Of a stretch of 64,000 bases of DNA, positions 15,384-24,359 are shown piece after piece. Under the pieces are notes generated by a model. It did no database searches. It saw only the letters and a program-made list of their open reading frames with translations, and was not told the DNA's origin. The position numbers and the translations under genes were made by a program. This DNA is from an uncultured Gammaproteobacteria bacterium (GTDB lineage: Bacteria > Pseudomonadota > Gammaproteobacteria > Eutrophobiales > Eutrophobiaceae): contig OY282354.1 of the NCBI GenBank assembly GCA_958295485.1, positions 3,186,042-3,250,041 on the forward strand. Direction: 5' to 3'. How positions within the stretch are numbered: position 1 is the first letter of the stretch; every line of letters begins with the position of its first letter.

Positions 15384-16391
15384 CTAGGCTGCGCGCGCGC
15401 TGATGCCGATCTTGCCGGTTCTTGCAGCCAGCTGGTCGGAAATCCGCTCCAGGACTTCACTGCTTCGATCCGCGAATATAAACCCGGCCAGCGGTTCAGC
15501 CGCCTGACTGACTACCGGTAACCACTTTTCAATCCAGCCTCCGATAAGCGCCCTGTTCTCGTCAGACTCCTTGACGGCCGTTTTAATCGTGCTGTCGGCC
15601 CAGCGCATGGACTCGGCAAACCAGTCGACGAAAAACTCTGTCACCATCGCAAAAGAAGCGCCCCCGTTCGCGACGACTTCGTCATCGAAGTGTTGGAACA
15701 GCAACGGGTGGAATATTCCGTCAATGAGATAATTTTGCAGCACGTGCAATTCAAACCAGTCCTTGATCACAAAACTGTCCTCGATGACTTTACGCAAGGG
15801 TTGCCACATGGGTTCATCCAGCCATTCTGATTTGGCTTGATCCAGGATCGCCGGATCGTTGTTTGACAATATCAAACCAATCCGGGTGATGTATTGCGCA
15901 TTTCCCAGCCTGTCCATGCCCTGGAAATCCGCGGCAACGGTTATGGGCGTGCCGAAACCGTAGGCCGCGATAAACAGGTTATTGTTATTCGCTCCCCACT
16001 CTACGTGACGAAATGGAATAACGACTTTCCTGATCTTCTCAATCAATGAGGCATCCAGCGCATTCAACAAACCCCGCTTTTCAACAGCGGCGAAGTTTTT
16101 CTCCAGGGACTCCTGCTGCCTGGAGCGTTGAATGACATAGGTACCGTAGTAATAACGACGGGGGTCGAGCAGGTCCTCGTAATCCCCCATGTTAACGGCG
16201 GTTCGATCCGCATCGAAGATTTCATGCCCGGGGTCCCAGGTGGGACGGTAATGGAATACCTCTTCATGCTGCAAGCCGAACATCACTTCCTGGTACCGGC
16301 TCGGAGTCTTGCCCTCGCCCAACTTTTCCGCAATGTGTTCAAAGGTGACTCGCCTTGGTTCTATTTTTGTGGTCTTAATATCGATAGACAT
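15384..16391 (-). CDS. dmpL: Phenol hydroxylase oxygenase small subunit P1
   Basis: Beta subunit of the oxygenase; structurally related to the alpha subunit but without diiron ligands. Seen: 335 residues, start MSIDIKTTKIEPRRVTFEHI, family blocks HYRPTWDPGHEIFD and NYLIDGIFHPLLF. Spacing to dmpM is 10 bp and to dmpK 17 bp, a tight operon. Confidence 0.95.
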   Translation of the reverse strand: MSIDIKTTKIEPRRVTFEHIAEKLGEGKTPSRYQEVMFGLQHEEVFHYRPTWDPGHEIFDADRTAVNMGDYEDLLDPRRYYYGTYVIQRSRQQESLEKNFAAVEKRGLLNALDASLIEKIRKVVIPFRHVEWGANNNNLFIAAYGFGTPITVAADFQGMDRLGNAQYITRIGLILSNNDPAILDQAKSEWLDEPMWQPLRKVIEDSFVIKDWFELHVLQNYLIDGIFHPLLFQHFDDEVVANGGASFAMVTEFFVDWFAESMRWADSTIKTAVKESDENRALIGGWIEKWLPVVSQAAEPLAGFIFADRSSEVLERISDQLAARTGKIGISARAA

Positions 16392-16408
16392 CTGACTGAT
16401 CCTTGGGA

Positions 16409-16663
16409 TTACTGGTTATTTTGCGCCGAATACAGGCTGCCTGCTTCACCATCACGCCATTTTTCCTGTTGCCTCGCGACCGCTTGGGCTTGCCTGTCAG
16501 TCAGGAAAGTCACCTTGTTCGACTGACAAAATTCCTCGAACGCCTGAACGGGCAATATCATCTCCAGGTAGATATCCGGGTCGCCGATTGAAAAATTAAA
16601 TTCGACAAACCCAGGCCTGTCTTTACTTGTGACGCGTACATAGCGTCTTTGCATTTGCATCAT
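16409..16663 (-). CDS. dmpK: Phenol hydroxylase assembly protein P0
   Basis: DmpK-type proteins help assemble the diiron oxygenase and are not needed in turnover. Seen: core RRYVRVTSKDRPGFVEFNFS and DPDIYLEMILPVQAFEEFC; about 84 residues from ATG 16663, matching the family. The frame is open to 16738, but the added 25 residues look non-conserved; three closely spaced ATGs (16663, 16660, 16654) make the exact start uncertain. It is the first gene of the hydroxylase operon. Confidence 0.93.
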   Translation of the reverse strand: MMQMQRRYVRVTSKDRPGFVEFNFSIGDPDIYLEMILPVQAFEEFCQSNKVTFLTDRQAQAVARQQEKWRDGEAGSLYSAQNNQ

Positions 16664-16786
16664 ATTCGCTTCTTTTTCACGATGGATCGCATAGCTGTTT
16701 ATGACAGCAAACCTTTTACCGAGGCAGTCTGTTTGCATGTTAAATCAGGCATAGCCAAACTTCCAAGTCACAGGATACAACACAAT

Positions 16787-16813
16787 ATCGATTTTTTATA
16801 AGAAAATCGATAA
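16787..16813. promoter_or_regulatory. Perfect 10-bp inverted repeat upstream of dmpK
   Basis: Seen: TATCGATTTT-ttataag-AAAATCGATA between the hydrolase stop (16851) and dmpK (16663). It could be an operator for the dmp operon or an AT-rich terminator after the hydrolase gene. I looked for a sigma-54 (GG-N10-GC) promoter in the interval and found none convincing. Confidence 0.5.
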
Positions 16814-16850
16814 AACTTTATCGCAAGCAGTGACGGCGCCGGTATCGCCG

Positions 16851-17579
16851 CTATATTTGAACCAGACAATCGGCCAAATCTCCGGGGCAGGAATAAAAGG
16901 GCGAGTGGTCTGTTTCCAGGGTGAATAAACCATCCAGTCTTGCATTGGGTTGCATCTTCTGCTGCATGGGCCAGGTCAGGGCCTGGTCCTTGGTGCACTC
17001 GATATAATAACGCCGGACACTGCCGTAATTTTCCGGGGTGATCTTTACGGGCCGGGTCAATGGAGCCAATGGTTGTGGCCGTAACCTGGCAATGGCATTC
17101 TGCGTATCTTCCGCGCTGCACATGCCGTAGAAACACGCCGGCAATTTCTCCGGGTCGACGGTCACGGACCCCTCCGCCTCATTCACTTGCTTGTAACGGG
17201 TCACATAGGATCTACTGTCGTTCCAGGCGTAATCAGACAGGGCTTCGCCGTCTTTTGGCGAAAACGCCGCGAGGTAAACAAGGGCATGAATCCTGTCAGA
17301 CAGCCATTCCGCGGCCTGGGTGATGACCAGGCCACCCATGCTGTGACCAACTAAAATGACTTTATCGTCTATATCGGAAACCAGCTGTTTCACTGCGTCC
17401 ACATAGGTATCCAGCGTGACTTCCCCAACAGGCGTTTCATCTTGCCCCAACCCTGGCAGGTCGAGCGCGTGTGTTTCATGGCCTTTTTCTTTCAATATGG
17501 GAATGACTTTCTCCCAACACCAGGCGCCATGCCAGGCGCCGTGCACGAAAACGATTGGTTTCCCGGTTTGATTGTTCAT
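16851..17579 (-). CDS. Alpha/beta hydrolase (plant methylesterase/hydroxynitrile-lyase-like fold)
   Basis: Seen: start block KPIVFVHGAWHGAWCWEKV, nucleophile elbow GHSMGG and a C-terminal histidine in TLETDHSPF, giving Ser and His of a triad; about 242 residues from ATG 17579. The frame is open to 17684 but the extra part is not hydrolase-like. The HGAWHGAWCW signature belongs to the methylesterase/EstC-like group, so an aromatic ester could be the substrate, for example feeding a phenol to the operon downstream; this is inference. The gap to dmpK is 187 bp, so cotranscription is possible. Confidence 0.8.
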   Translation of the reverse strand: MNNQTGKPIVFVHGAWHGAWCWEKVIPILKEKGHETHALDLPGLGQDETPVGEVTLDTYVDAVKQLVSDIDDKVILVGHSMGGLVITQAAEWLSDRIHALVYLAAFSPKDGEALSDYAWNDSRSYVTRYKQVNEAEGSVTVDPEKLPACFYGMCSAEDTQNAIARLRPQPLAPLTRPVKITPENYGSVRRYYIECTKDQALTWPMQQKMQPNARLDGLFTLETDHSPFYSCPGDLADCLVQI

Positions 17580-17737
17580 CTCACTCTTTTTCCCGATGAT
17601 TGCCCGCAGGGGCAGAAAATTTTTCGATCTTGAAGCGATAACGTTATACCATACATTATTCACGATCATAATAGAGACCGTCATCCTGACGCAAGCCGGA
17701 AGTCAATGGAATAATGATACATCACAACCGCCCGATA

Positions 17738-17764
17738 CAGGGCAACTACAGGGGGTTGCCCCTG
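17738..17764. promoter_or_regulatory. Hairpin in the divergent hydrolase-dmpD interval
   Basis: Seen: CAGGGCAAC .. GTTGCCCCTG, arms of 9-10 bp with one bulge, about 105 bp before the dmpD start. The rest of the 289-bp divergent interval shows a small ACGTTATACC-type palindrome near 17640 and no gene. A role in dmpD leader regulation is possible but unproven. Confidence 0.35.
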
Positions 17765-17868
17765 TGGAGACCCCGTTGCAATCACCCCCGCAGGGACAGC
17801 CTCCCGCGCCGGCCCGAAGGCGCTGCCCCCGACGGCGCGTTGCCCATAAATTTTAATGAAGGAACAGC

Positions 17869-18696
17869 ATGACAACGTCACCGGAAATCGGTTCCTCAAT
17901 CGATGCGGGCGGGGTCGCGACGAATTACCATGACCAGGGGGAAGGCCCCCCCGTCGTACTCTTGCATGGCTCGGGGCCCGGCGTCAGCGCCTGGGCCAAT
18001 TGGCGCCTCGTCATCCCCCACCTGGCAAAGCGCTTTCGCACGATAGCGCCTGATGTCGTTGGCTTCGGTTTTACCGAACGACCTGGGGGCATCAGTTATG
18101 AAATGGAAACCTGGCTCAAACACGCTATCGATTTTCTCGATGCCATGGAAATCGAAAAAGCGCACGTGATCGGCAACTCTTTTGGCGGAGCATTAGCTAT
18201 TGCCCTGGCGATTCGCGCTCCTGAGCGGGTGTCCCGCCTGGCGCTGATGGGTAGCGTCGGCGTTGAATTCAAACTGACCGACGGTCTTGATTTTACCTGG
18301 GGTTATACCCCTTCGCCGGACAACATGCGCAAGATGCTGGATTTGTTTGCCCATGATCGTTCACTGGTGACCGACGAGTTGGCCCAGCTCAGGTACGAGG
18401 CCAGCATGCGGCCGGGCGTGCAGGAGGCTTATGCCGCGATGTTTCCCGCCCCCAGACAAGACAGCATCAGAAAAATATGCAGTAAAGAAGCCGATATTAA
18501 AAACATTGAACACGAGACCCTCATCATTCACGGCAGGGACGACCTGATCATCCCCGTATCATGTTCGGAAGCTCTTTTCAGGTGCATCAAGAACTCCCAG
18601 CTGCACATTTTTGGCAATTGCGGTCATTGGACACAAATAGAGCACAACCGACGCTTCAATAAGTTAGTCACCGATTTCCTGCTTGAAGCCGGGTAA
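17869..18696 (+). CDS. dmpD: 2-hydroxymuconic semialdehyde hydrolase
   Basis: C-C bond hydrolase that cleaves the ring-fission product of catechol to 2-oxopent-4-enoate and formate. Seen: 275 residues; oxyanion block LLHGSGPGVSAWANWR, nucleophile elbow GNSFGG, acid HGRDDLIIP, and base CGHWTQIEH, all typical of XylF/DmpD/TodF. A good AAGGAA ribosome site precedes the ATG. It is divergent from the hydroxylase operon and 40-65 bp ahead of a permease gene. Other ring-fission products, as for TodF or CumD, cannot be excluded. Confidence 0.92.
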   Translation: MTTSPEIGSSIDAGGVATNYHDQGEGPPVVLLHGSGPGVSAWANWRLVIPHLAKRFRTIAPDVVGFGFTERPGGISYEMETWLKHAIDFLDAMEIEKAHVIGNSFGGALAIALAIRAPERVSRLALMGSVGVEFKLTDGLDFTWGYTPSPDNMRKMLDLFAHDRSLVTDELAQLRYEASMRPGVQEAYAAMFPAPRQDSIRKICSKEADIKNIEHETLIIHGRDDLIIPVSCSEALFRCIKNSQLHIFGNCGHWTQIEHNRRFNKLVTDFLLEAG

Positions 18697-18762
18697 TCAA
18701 GTGGCGCTTTTTCAATACCGGCAACCGTCAACAGCATTTTGAAAGGGCGGCAGTCGTCTCTC

Positions 18763-20064
18763 ATGGAGAAGCAATCCCCTGTTGCAAAGCTGCCGGGCGT
18801 CCTGCTGTTTGCAATGATGTCCCTTGCGGTTATCGCGGCAACGTCGGCTTCCATCTCACCCGCCTGGGCAAGCCTGCCGGGGTGGCTGGCGGCCTTGTTA
18901 TTATTCCGCCGGTTGCCCCGGGCCATGGTTTACCAGATCTCCGGGATGCTGGCGATTGGAATAACCTGCATTGCCTGGGTAAGGTTGAATCACCTGCCCG
19001 TGGAATTTACTCGGGTTGTCTCGGCGAATATCCACGTGGTCGCCCTGATTGCATCGGTCACGTTTCTTCGCTTAATCACCCAGCCGAATGACCGAACGTC
19101 TGCCGCGCTCCCCAAGGGGAAAAAAGCCCTGGTAAAGACCACCTGGGGGTTGCACCTGTTCGCATCGGTGATCAATCTCTCCGCCGTCATGATATTCGGC
19201 AACCGGATGGAACGGGCCGGGAAGATCAACCGCTTGCAGGTCATCCTGTTTTCCAGGGCGTTTTGCAGCGGCTGTTACTGGTCGCCTTTTTACGTCTCCA
19301 TCGCCACCGCGCTGGTTTACGCCCCCGGTTCTGATTTCATCACGCTGGCGCTGGCGGGGATTCCCATTGCGCTGGCCGGATTGCTCATAACGACCTGGCA
19401 GCTGTTACGGGACGATGAAAGTGATGAAACCCACGGCTATCCTCTTCGCTTCGAGGCCTTGTTTATTCCGTTGTTGCTGTCTACGTCGGTCATCGCGCTG
19501 AATAAATTATTTCCCGCCTTTCCCATCCTGACCTTGATAACGATTTTAGCTTTCCTGTTGACGGTATCAATGCTCGTCGTTCGCAACGCTTCAGCATCGG
19601 TCCGCCTGCTGACGTCTCATGTATTCACCGATTTGCCGAACATGTACAGGGAACTCATGCTGTTCCTGGCCGCCGGGGTCATGTCCACCGGCATTTCAGC
19701 CGTATTGACCGGCAGTAATATGTCGCTTGGAATAACCGGCATAACGCCGATAATCGGCGGTGGTTTCATATTGGCCGCAATTTTATTTTCGGTAATCGGC
19801 GTCCACCCCATTATCACGATTTCAATTTTGGGGAGTCTGCTCAGCAATACCCCATACAGCGCCAACCTGCTTGGAATATGTATGATGATGATGTGGGGCA
19901 ACGGCATCGTCGTCTCCCCCTTCTCAGGCATCAATTTATCCCTGCAGGGAAGGTTCGGGGTATCTTCTTTCTCGATAATGCGCTGGAATGCCGGTTATAC
20001 GTTCACAATGCTTATCGTCTGCATCATGGCGCTTTATATCTATCACCACTCAAACCTGATTTGA
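18763..20064 (+). CDS. Polytopic permease, probably an ion-transporter superfamily carrier
   Basis: Not assigned to a named family with confidence. Seen: about 11-12 hydrophobic helices over 433 residues from ATG 18763 (a TTG at 18739 would add eight residues), with a re-entrant-like LSNTPYSANLLG segment and an SPFSGINLSLQG motif near the end. It follows dmpD with no intervening gene, so it may move phenol, an aromatic acid or a pathway product. Transport function is inferred from topology and context only. Confidence 0.7.
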   Translation: MEKQSPVAKLPGVLLFAMMSLAVIAATSASISPAWASLPGWLAALLLFRRLPRAMVYQISGMLAIGITCIAWVRLNHLPVEFTRVVSANIHVVALIASVTFLRLITQPNDRTSAALPKGKKALVKTTWGLHLFASVINLSAVMIFGNRMERAGKINRLQVILFSRAFCSGCYWSPFYVSIATALVYAPGSDFITLALAGIPIALAGLLITTWQLLRDDESDETHGYPLRFEALFIPLLLSTSVIALNKLFPAFPILTLITILAFLLTVSMLVVRNASASVRLLTSHVFTDLPNMYRELMLFLAAGVMSTGISAVLTGSNMSLGITGITPIIGGGFILAAILFSVIGVHPIITISILGSLLSNTPYSANLLGICMMMMWGNGIVVSPFSGINLSLQGRFGVSSFSIMRWNAGYTFTMLIVCIMALYIYHHSNLI

Positions 20065-20126
20065 TCCCGTAGATTCATGAAATAAGGAACTGTTTTATCC
20101 GAGGCGACAGAGCGGATATTCGGATT

Positions 20127-20561
20127 TTAGCGATCCAACGGAAATCGACAATCCAAACCGGGAAAGCGTCGGAAATCGTGGTCTGCTGTATGCACTTCGG
20201 CTTGATGGGCGAGTGCGAACGCGGCGATTTGCGCATCGGTGACCAGATTGCCACCAGCAGATCCTGCGGCGACAAGCAGGTCTAATACGTCATGAGTGTG
20301 GCGTTCCGTGGGATAAAGCGTTCGGGTGATTTGGCGCTCATTCCAGGACTGAACAATTTGTGTAGCTTGCGCCAGTGACAAAGGCCGTTCGAACGCTCGA
20401 TGATTAGTACTGATTCGAACGAAGGCAAAGACAACGGGGTGACAAAGCCCAACAGGAACGGTACCGTTCAGACAATCCAACCACCATTGCCTGGCGGCAT
20501 TGTGAAAAGGACTTGTCGAGTCGATTGCGTACAGTAGCAGGTTTGCATCCGGCACAATCAT
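20127..20561 (-). CDS. VapC-like PIN-domain toxin
   Basis: PIN-domain RNases of VapC type cut tRNA or rRNA when free of antitoxin. Seen: first acidic residue in MIVPDANLLLYAID, others in VTDAQIAAFA and HTADHDFRRF, and 144 residues, the usual length. It overlaps the upstream antitoxin gene by 4 bp (ATGA). Confidence 0.88.
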   Translation of the reverse strand: MIVPDANLLLYAIDSTSPFHNAARQWWLDCLNGTVPVGLCHPVVFAFVRISTNHRAFERPLSLAQATQIVQSWNERQITRTLYPTERHTHDVLDLLVAAGSAGGNLVTDAQIAAFALAHQAEVHTADHDFRRFPGLDCRFPLDR

Positions 20562-20842
20562 CCGGTTGCGGTCTGTTCACCCAAACGACGAGAGAGATCA
20601 AGGAAAGCAGTCACTTCCATATTGTCACTGAGAGAATTGAGGTGAGCGGGGTCGTAGCCGGTCCGCAGATTCATCGGAAACGACTGTGGAACGAAAGGCG
20701 TCTCGTCGGTATCGCAAGGCAAGTCGGCTAGTCCCTGGATGACGGCTTGGTTCAACGCCTCTTTGAAGCTCTGACCGCGTTGATGCATTGCTTCATGGAG
20801 CAGGCGTTCAGCTTCTGGTTCCAGAGTGACTGTCGTGCGCAT
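20558..20842 (-). CDS. Ribbon-helix-helix type antitoxin (VapB-like)
   Basis: Seen: start MRTTVTLEPEAERLLHEAM, a beta-strand plus helix typical of RHH DNA-binding antitoxins, then SFKEALNQAVIQGL, and a C-terminal toxin-binding tail. 94 residues from ATG 20842; an open frame to 20902 adds a hydrophobic non-RHH stretch and is unlikely. The 4-bp overlap with the PIN toxin indicates coupled translation; such pairs repress their own promoter. Confidence 0.85.
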   Translation of the reverse strand: MRTTVTLEPEAERLLHEAMHQRGQSFKEALNQAVIQGLADLPCDTDETPFVPQSFPMNLRTGYDPAHLNSLSDNMEVTAFLDLSRRLGEQTATG

Positions 20843-21352
20843 GAGAAGCATAATGATACAAAAAAAATTTGCTGTCAAAAAGAACGACCTTTTCCATATC
20901 AACTCGTGAACGGGGCGAGCTCATATTTTTGCCGACTCCCTGCAAAATAACCCCCGGATGGTCTCAGGCGAAGGCGCTGTCAACATCATGGTTCATTTCA
21001 CTATGACGACTTCGATTTCAGCGCCTGCAATATAAGGCATCTTTTATCTTAATGAAGTACCCGGCCGGCGCGTCATCCTGCAAATGACCGGCAAACGCGT
21101 GATCCTGGCCAAAGGCGAACCATGGAAAAAGACGACGCCGTCATCACAGATCGTCGCTGTAGGCGCAAAAGGCAAAATAGACGCCGGCGATCTCGATGGG
21201 CGGTTTAATGCCTGCCTCAGCGATGTTGCAACGCCTTCCGGCAACCCGATGACGGAAGCGGTAATCGAAATACTCCGCCGTACCTGACCCGCCTGTTTCA
21301 GCAAGCCTGACCTGGAATGCTGTATGCGGGTTTGTGGGTTAAAATATTTGTA
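20843..21352. other. 510-bp interval with no convincing gene
   Basis: AT-rich directly upstream of the toxin-antitoxin pair, as expected for its promoter. A plus-strand frame from 21084 to 21287 (67 residues, VILAKGEPWKKT at its start, EAVIEILRRT at its end) is open but has no recognisable domain and no good ribosome site; it may be a gene fragment. Confidence 0.4.
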
Positions 21353-21553
21353 TCAAAACAAGGACTTTAGAATTGGTAAAATTTCAACAACGATAACCAA
21401 GCCGACCATCCACTTTAAAATCAGTAAATCAGTTTCTATTTTATGAAATTCAGTATCACAATTTGCAATGGCTTTTGCCGCCTCAGACGATTTTTGTTCG
21501 CTGACGCCTGCCTCAAGAAAGGCATCATAAACTTCTTTAACAATTGCGCTCAT
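21353..21553 (-). CDS. Small protein with helical region and C-terminal membrane helix (DUF1640-like)
   Basis: Seen: 66 residues, an amphipathic helical N-terminus (MSAIVKEVYDAFLEAG), a coiled-coil-like middle (ANCDTEFHKIETDLLILKW) and a C-terminal hydrophobic helix (MVGLVIVVEILPI). The arrangement resembles short DUF1640-type coiled-coil membrane proteins; function unknown. No operon partner. Confidence 0.6.
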   Translation of the reverse strand: MSAIVKEVYDAFLEAGVSEQKSSEAAKAIANCDTEFHKIETDLLILKWMVGLVIVVEILPILKSLF

Positions 21554-21614
21554 GGCATTTCTATTCGCAAAAATTTAACCGGATACATTTTAGCATAATT
21601 CGCAAGCTGGCAAC

Positions 21615-21755
21615 TCAGATAAAATAGTCCTTCAGGTTGACGTCGAACAATCCCGGAATACGTTTGCGCTCGAAATTCTCACGCATGGCAAAGGGCTTGG
21701 TCGCATCTATCCCCAACCTGCCGGTGTATACCCCGGCAGTCCCGCTGAAATACTC
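21615..21755 (-). pseudogene. C-terminal remnant of a UbiD-type decarboxylase
   Basis: Seen: the minus-strand frame reads GRLGIDATKPFAMRENFERK and then PGLFDVNLKDYF before the stop. A GIDATKP stretch close to the C-terminus is characteristic of UbiD-family decarboxylases (prenylated-FMN enzymes on aromatic acids). A stop codon lies about 46 codons in, so only the tail remains. Upstream sequence is open in a different frame (21707-21913, MRGYIEKLLNRGEMH..), without recognisable UbiD motifs. Confidence 0.5.
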
Positions 21756-22022
21756 TTATAGACGCGGGTTGCAAAGGAGACTTCCAAGGCCCGCAAGTCT
21801 TCAGTGTACCCGCAGAGCAGGCCATGAAAATACGCGCCGTCACGCCAAGTCACATTCCATTCGACAACGTGCATCTCGCCGCGATTCAACAGCTTTTCGA
21901 TATAGCCACGCATTTGACTGATGCTGTATTTCCCCGATTATTTACGAAATTGTTGATATTATTCTCCTCATTGTATAAAAGGAAAAGTTGAAGATGAAAT
22001 CCGGATTAGGGAAACAGGGGAC

Positions 22023-22949
22023 ATGTTTGATTCAATCGAAGAAATAGAGCAGAAATTCGCCGCGCACGGCTATATCACCGACCGTCACCTGGCGACTACT
22101 GTCTATCTTGCCGCCTCTCTCGGGAAACCACTTTACCTTGAAGGGGAACCGGGCGTCGGGAAAACCGAAGTGGCCAAGGTCCTGGCCAAGAGTCTGGACA
22201 CTGAGTTAATCCGCCTGCAATGTTATGAAGGGCTGGACACGAACCTCGCCCTTTATGAGTGGAATTACCTGCGACAAATGCTGGAGATACGACTCCAGGA
22301 AGCTCGCGGCGTGGAAAAGGAAAGCATCGGGACTAATATTTTCGACCAGGAATTCCTGCTCAAAAGGCCACTACTCCAGGCCATCCAGCCGCACGGCCCA
22401 CAACCGCCCGTTTTGCTCATTGACGAGATTGACCGTTCAGACGATGAGTTTGAAGCATTTCTGTTAGAAGCGCTTTCCGATTTTCAAATTACGATTCCTG
22501 AAGTAGGCACAATCAAGGCAGAGCAACCCCCATTCGTCGTATTGACTTCGAATCGGACCAGGGAGATGCACGATGCGCTTAAACGCCGCTGCCTGTATCA
22601 CTGGATTGATTACCCTACCCTGGAAAAAGAACTGAACATCATTTTAACGAAAGTGCCGAAAATTCAGGAAACATTGTCAACCCAGGTCTGCAAATTCATG
22701 GAATTGTTGCGCCAAGAGGATTTCTACAAGCGGCCCGGCATCGCCGAGACGATTGACTGGGCCAATGCCTTGCTTTCACTGGGCATCGACGAACTGGACC
22801 AGGAGGTCATTGAAACCACCTTGAGCTGTATATTGAAATACAAGCAAGACCAGGAAAAACTCACGGACGATAACCTGCAAAAAGCCCTGGCTATCACAAA
22901 AAACTTCAAAGGCGGGCCTGTGGTCAGCGCCCAAGGCAGCATCAACTGA
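22023..22949 (+). CDS. MoxR-family AAA+ ATPase, CoxD-like
   Basis: CoxD-type AAA+ proteins assist maturation of the metal site of CO-dehydrogenase/xanthine-dehydrogenase family enzymes. Seen: Walker A GEPGVGKTE, Walker B PVLLIDEIDRSDDE, sensor VVLTSNRTREMHDALKRRC, C-terminal helical lid; 308 residues. The next gene is its usual VWA partner, 21 bp downstream. Confidence 0.85.
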   Translation: MFDSIEEIEQKFAAHGYITDRHLATTVYLAASLGKPLYLEGEPGVGKTEVAKVLAKSLDTELIRLQCYEGLDTNLALYEWNYLRQMLEIRLQEARGVEKESIGTNIFDQEFLLKRPLLQAIQPHGPQPPVLLIDEIDRSDDEFEAFLLEALSDFQITIPEVGTIKAEQPPFVVLTSNRTREMHDALKRRCLYHWIDYPTLEKELNIILTKVPKIQETLSTQVCKFMELLRQEDFYKRPGIAETIDWANALLSLGIDELDQEVIETTLSCILKYKQDQEKLTDDNLQKALAITKNFKGGPVVSAQGSIN

Positions 22950-22970
22950 CCAGTTTTACCCGTTCATCCC

Positions 22971-24191
22971 ATGCAATACACGTATTCACCCGGCGGCGAC
23001 AACGAGCCATTTCTGCCCCCGCGGGGCGAAATGCCCGCCGGCTTGCAACAACAGTCACTGCCCTTTATTACCCACATTATCCGGTTTGGCAGAAAACTGC
23101 ATTATGCGGGGATAGACGTTAATCCGGCCAACCTGATCGATTTAAGCCGAAGCCTTTTATACATCGACATTGCCAATCACAAAGACTTTTATGCGGCGGC
23201 CCTCGCGACATTGATCATCAACCGGGAGGACATGGAACTGTTCACGCGCCTGTTCCGCGAGTACTGGGAGAACCGGGAAATCACGGCAGAAGATGAACAG
23301 CCCGGCGCAAAAGCGAAGGAAAAAAGCAGGGATGACGCCACGCAAGCCCGGGAAATCCGCAAGCAACTACAACCCGCCGAGGATGATGCAGGGGAGGAAG
23401 AAACGGAACCGGAGCAGGCGGGTTATTCCAGCCATGAACTGTTAGCGAAGAAAGACATCGACAGGATGAGCGAGCTGGAACTGGAAGAAGCCCGTAAAAT
23501 CATTGCGGAATTGATCGCTATCCTGGCCAATCGCAAGAGCAGGAGATTCAGTCCGGCAAAATCCGGCGCCCAACTGGATTTCAGAAAAATTTTCCGGCGC
23601 AGCATGCCCTATGGCGAGTATTGTTTGAGACTGGCTTATAAAACACACAGGCTGAAGAAAAACAAACTCATCCTGTTTTGCGACGTGAGTGGGTCCATGG
23701 AGCGCTATAGCCAGTTCCTGATTCAACTCATTTGCGCCATGGGAGCGAAAATCTCCAACATCGAGGTTGCCGTGTTCTCAACCCACATGACCAGCATTAC
23801 ACCTTACCTGAACCGCAATGACGTCGGCGACGTCGTGGCGCAAATGTCAGAACAGGTGCACGACTGGGCCGGTGGCACGAATATCGGCGGCTGTCTGCGC
23901 GAACTGAATGAACGGGAAGCCCACCAGATGTTGAGTTCCCACACCATCGCAGTGATCCTGAGCGATGGCTGGGACCAGGGCGATGCCGACTTGATGCGGA
24001 ACGAAATGGAACAACTGCGCCGACGCGTCAACAAAATAATCTGGCTGAACCCCCTGTTGGGCAATGAAAACTATCAACCGTTATGCAAGGGCATGCAAAC
24101 AGCCCTGCCCTTTCTTGACTACTTTCTTCCGGTGCACAACCTGGAAAGCCTGGCTGAAGTCACAAAACTTCTGCGCGCCCTCTGGCATTGA
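22971..24191 (+). CDS. VWA-domain protein, CoxE-like
   Basis: Partner of MoxR/CoxD ATPases in enzyme maturation. Seen: helical N-terminal half with an acidic/charged linker (about residues 100-150), then a VWA domain from about residue 230 with the metal site DVSGSMERY, the threonine in GGTNIGG and the aspartate in ILSDGWDQGD; 406 residues. It forms an operon with the ATPase. The expected third partner types (CoxF/XdhC) are absent. Confidence 0.85.
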   Translation: MQYTYSPGGDNEPFLPPRGEMPAGLQQQSLPFITHIIRFGRKLHYAGIDVNPANLIDLSRSLLYIDIANHKDFYAAALATLIINREDMELFTRLFREYWENREITAEDEQPGAKAKEKSRDDATQAREIRKQLQPAEDDAGEEETEPEQAGYSSHELLAKKDIDRMSELELEEARKIIAELIAILANRKSRRFSPAKSGAQLDFRKIFRRSMPYGEYCLRLAYKTHRLKKNKLILFCDVSGSMERYSQFLIQLICAMGAKISNIEVAVFSTHMTSITPYLNRNDVGDVVAQMSEQVHDWAGGTNIGGCLRELNEREAHQMLSSHTIAVILSDGWDQGDADLMRNEMEQLRRRVNKIIWLNPLLGNENYQPLCKGMQTALPFLDYFLPVHNLESLAEVTKLLRALWH

Positions 24192-24359
24192 GGGTCGGCC
24201 CGATGCGATCCTTTGTAAACGGCATATGTCGCAATCTCTTACCCGTCAGCCGTTCACCTGTTTTCAAAAATAATATAAAATTGTTTAAATCTGGATTATA
24301 TTGAATGACGTTTTCAGAATTGCAAAAAATTTGCGACATTAATCGCCCCAATTAAAAAT

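Noticed and set aside
16664..16850. Sigma-54 promoter expected upstream of the phenol operon
   Set aside because: TGGCTATGC and TTGGAAG stretches do not give the required GG-N10-GC spacing.
20845..20902. Longer start for the ribbon-helix-helix antitoxin
   Set aside because: The added stretch is hydrophobic and not part of the fold; ATG 20842 gives a standard start.
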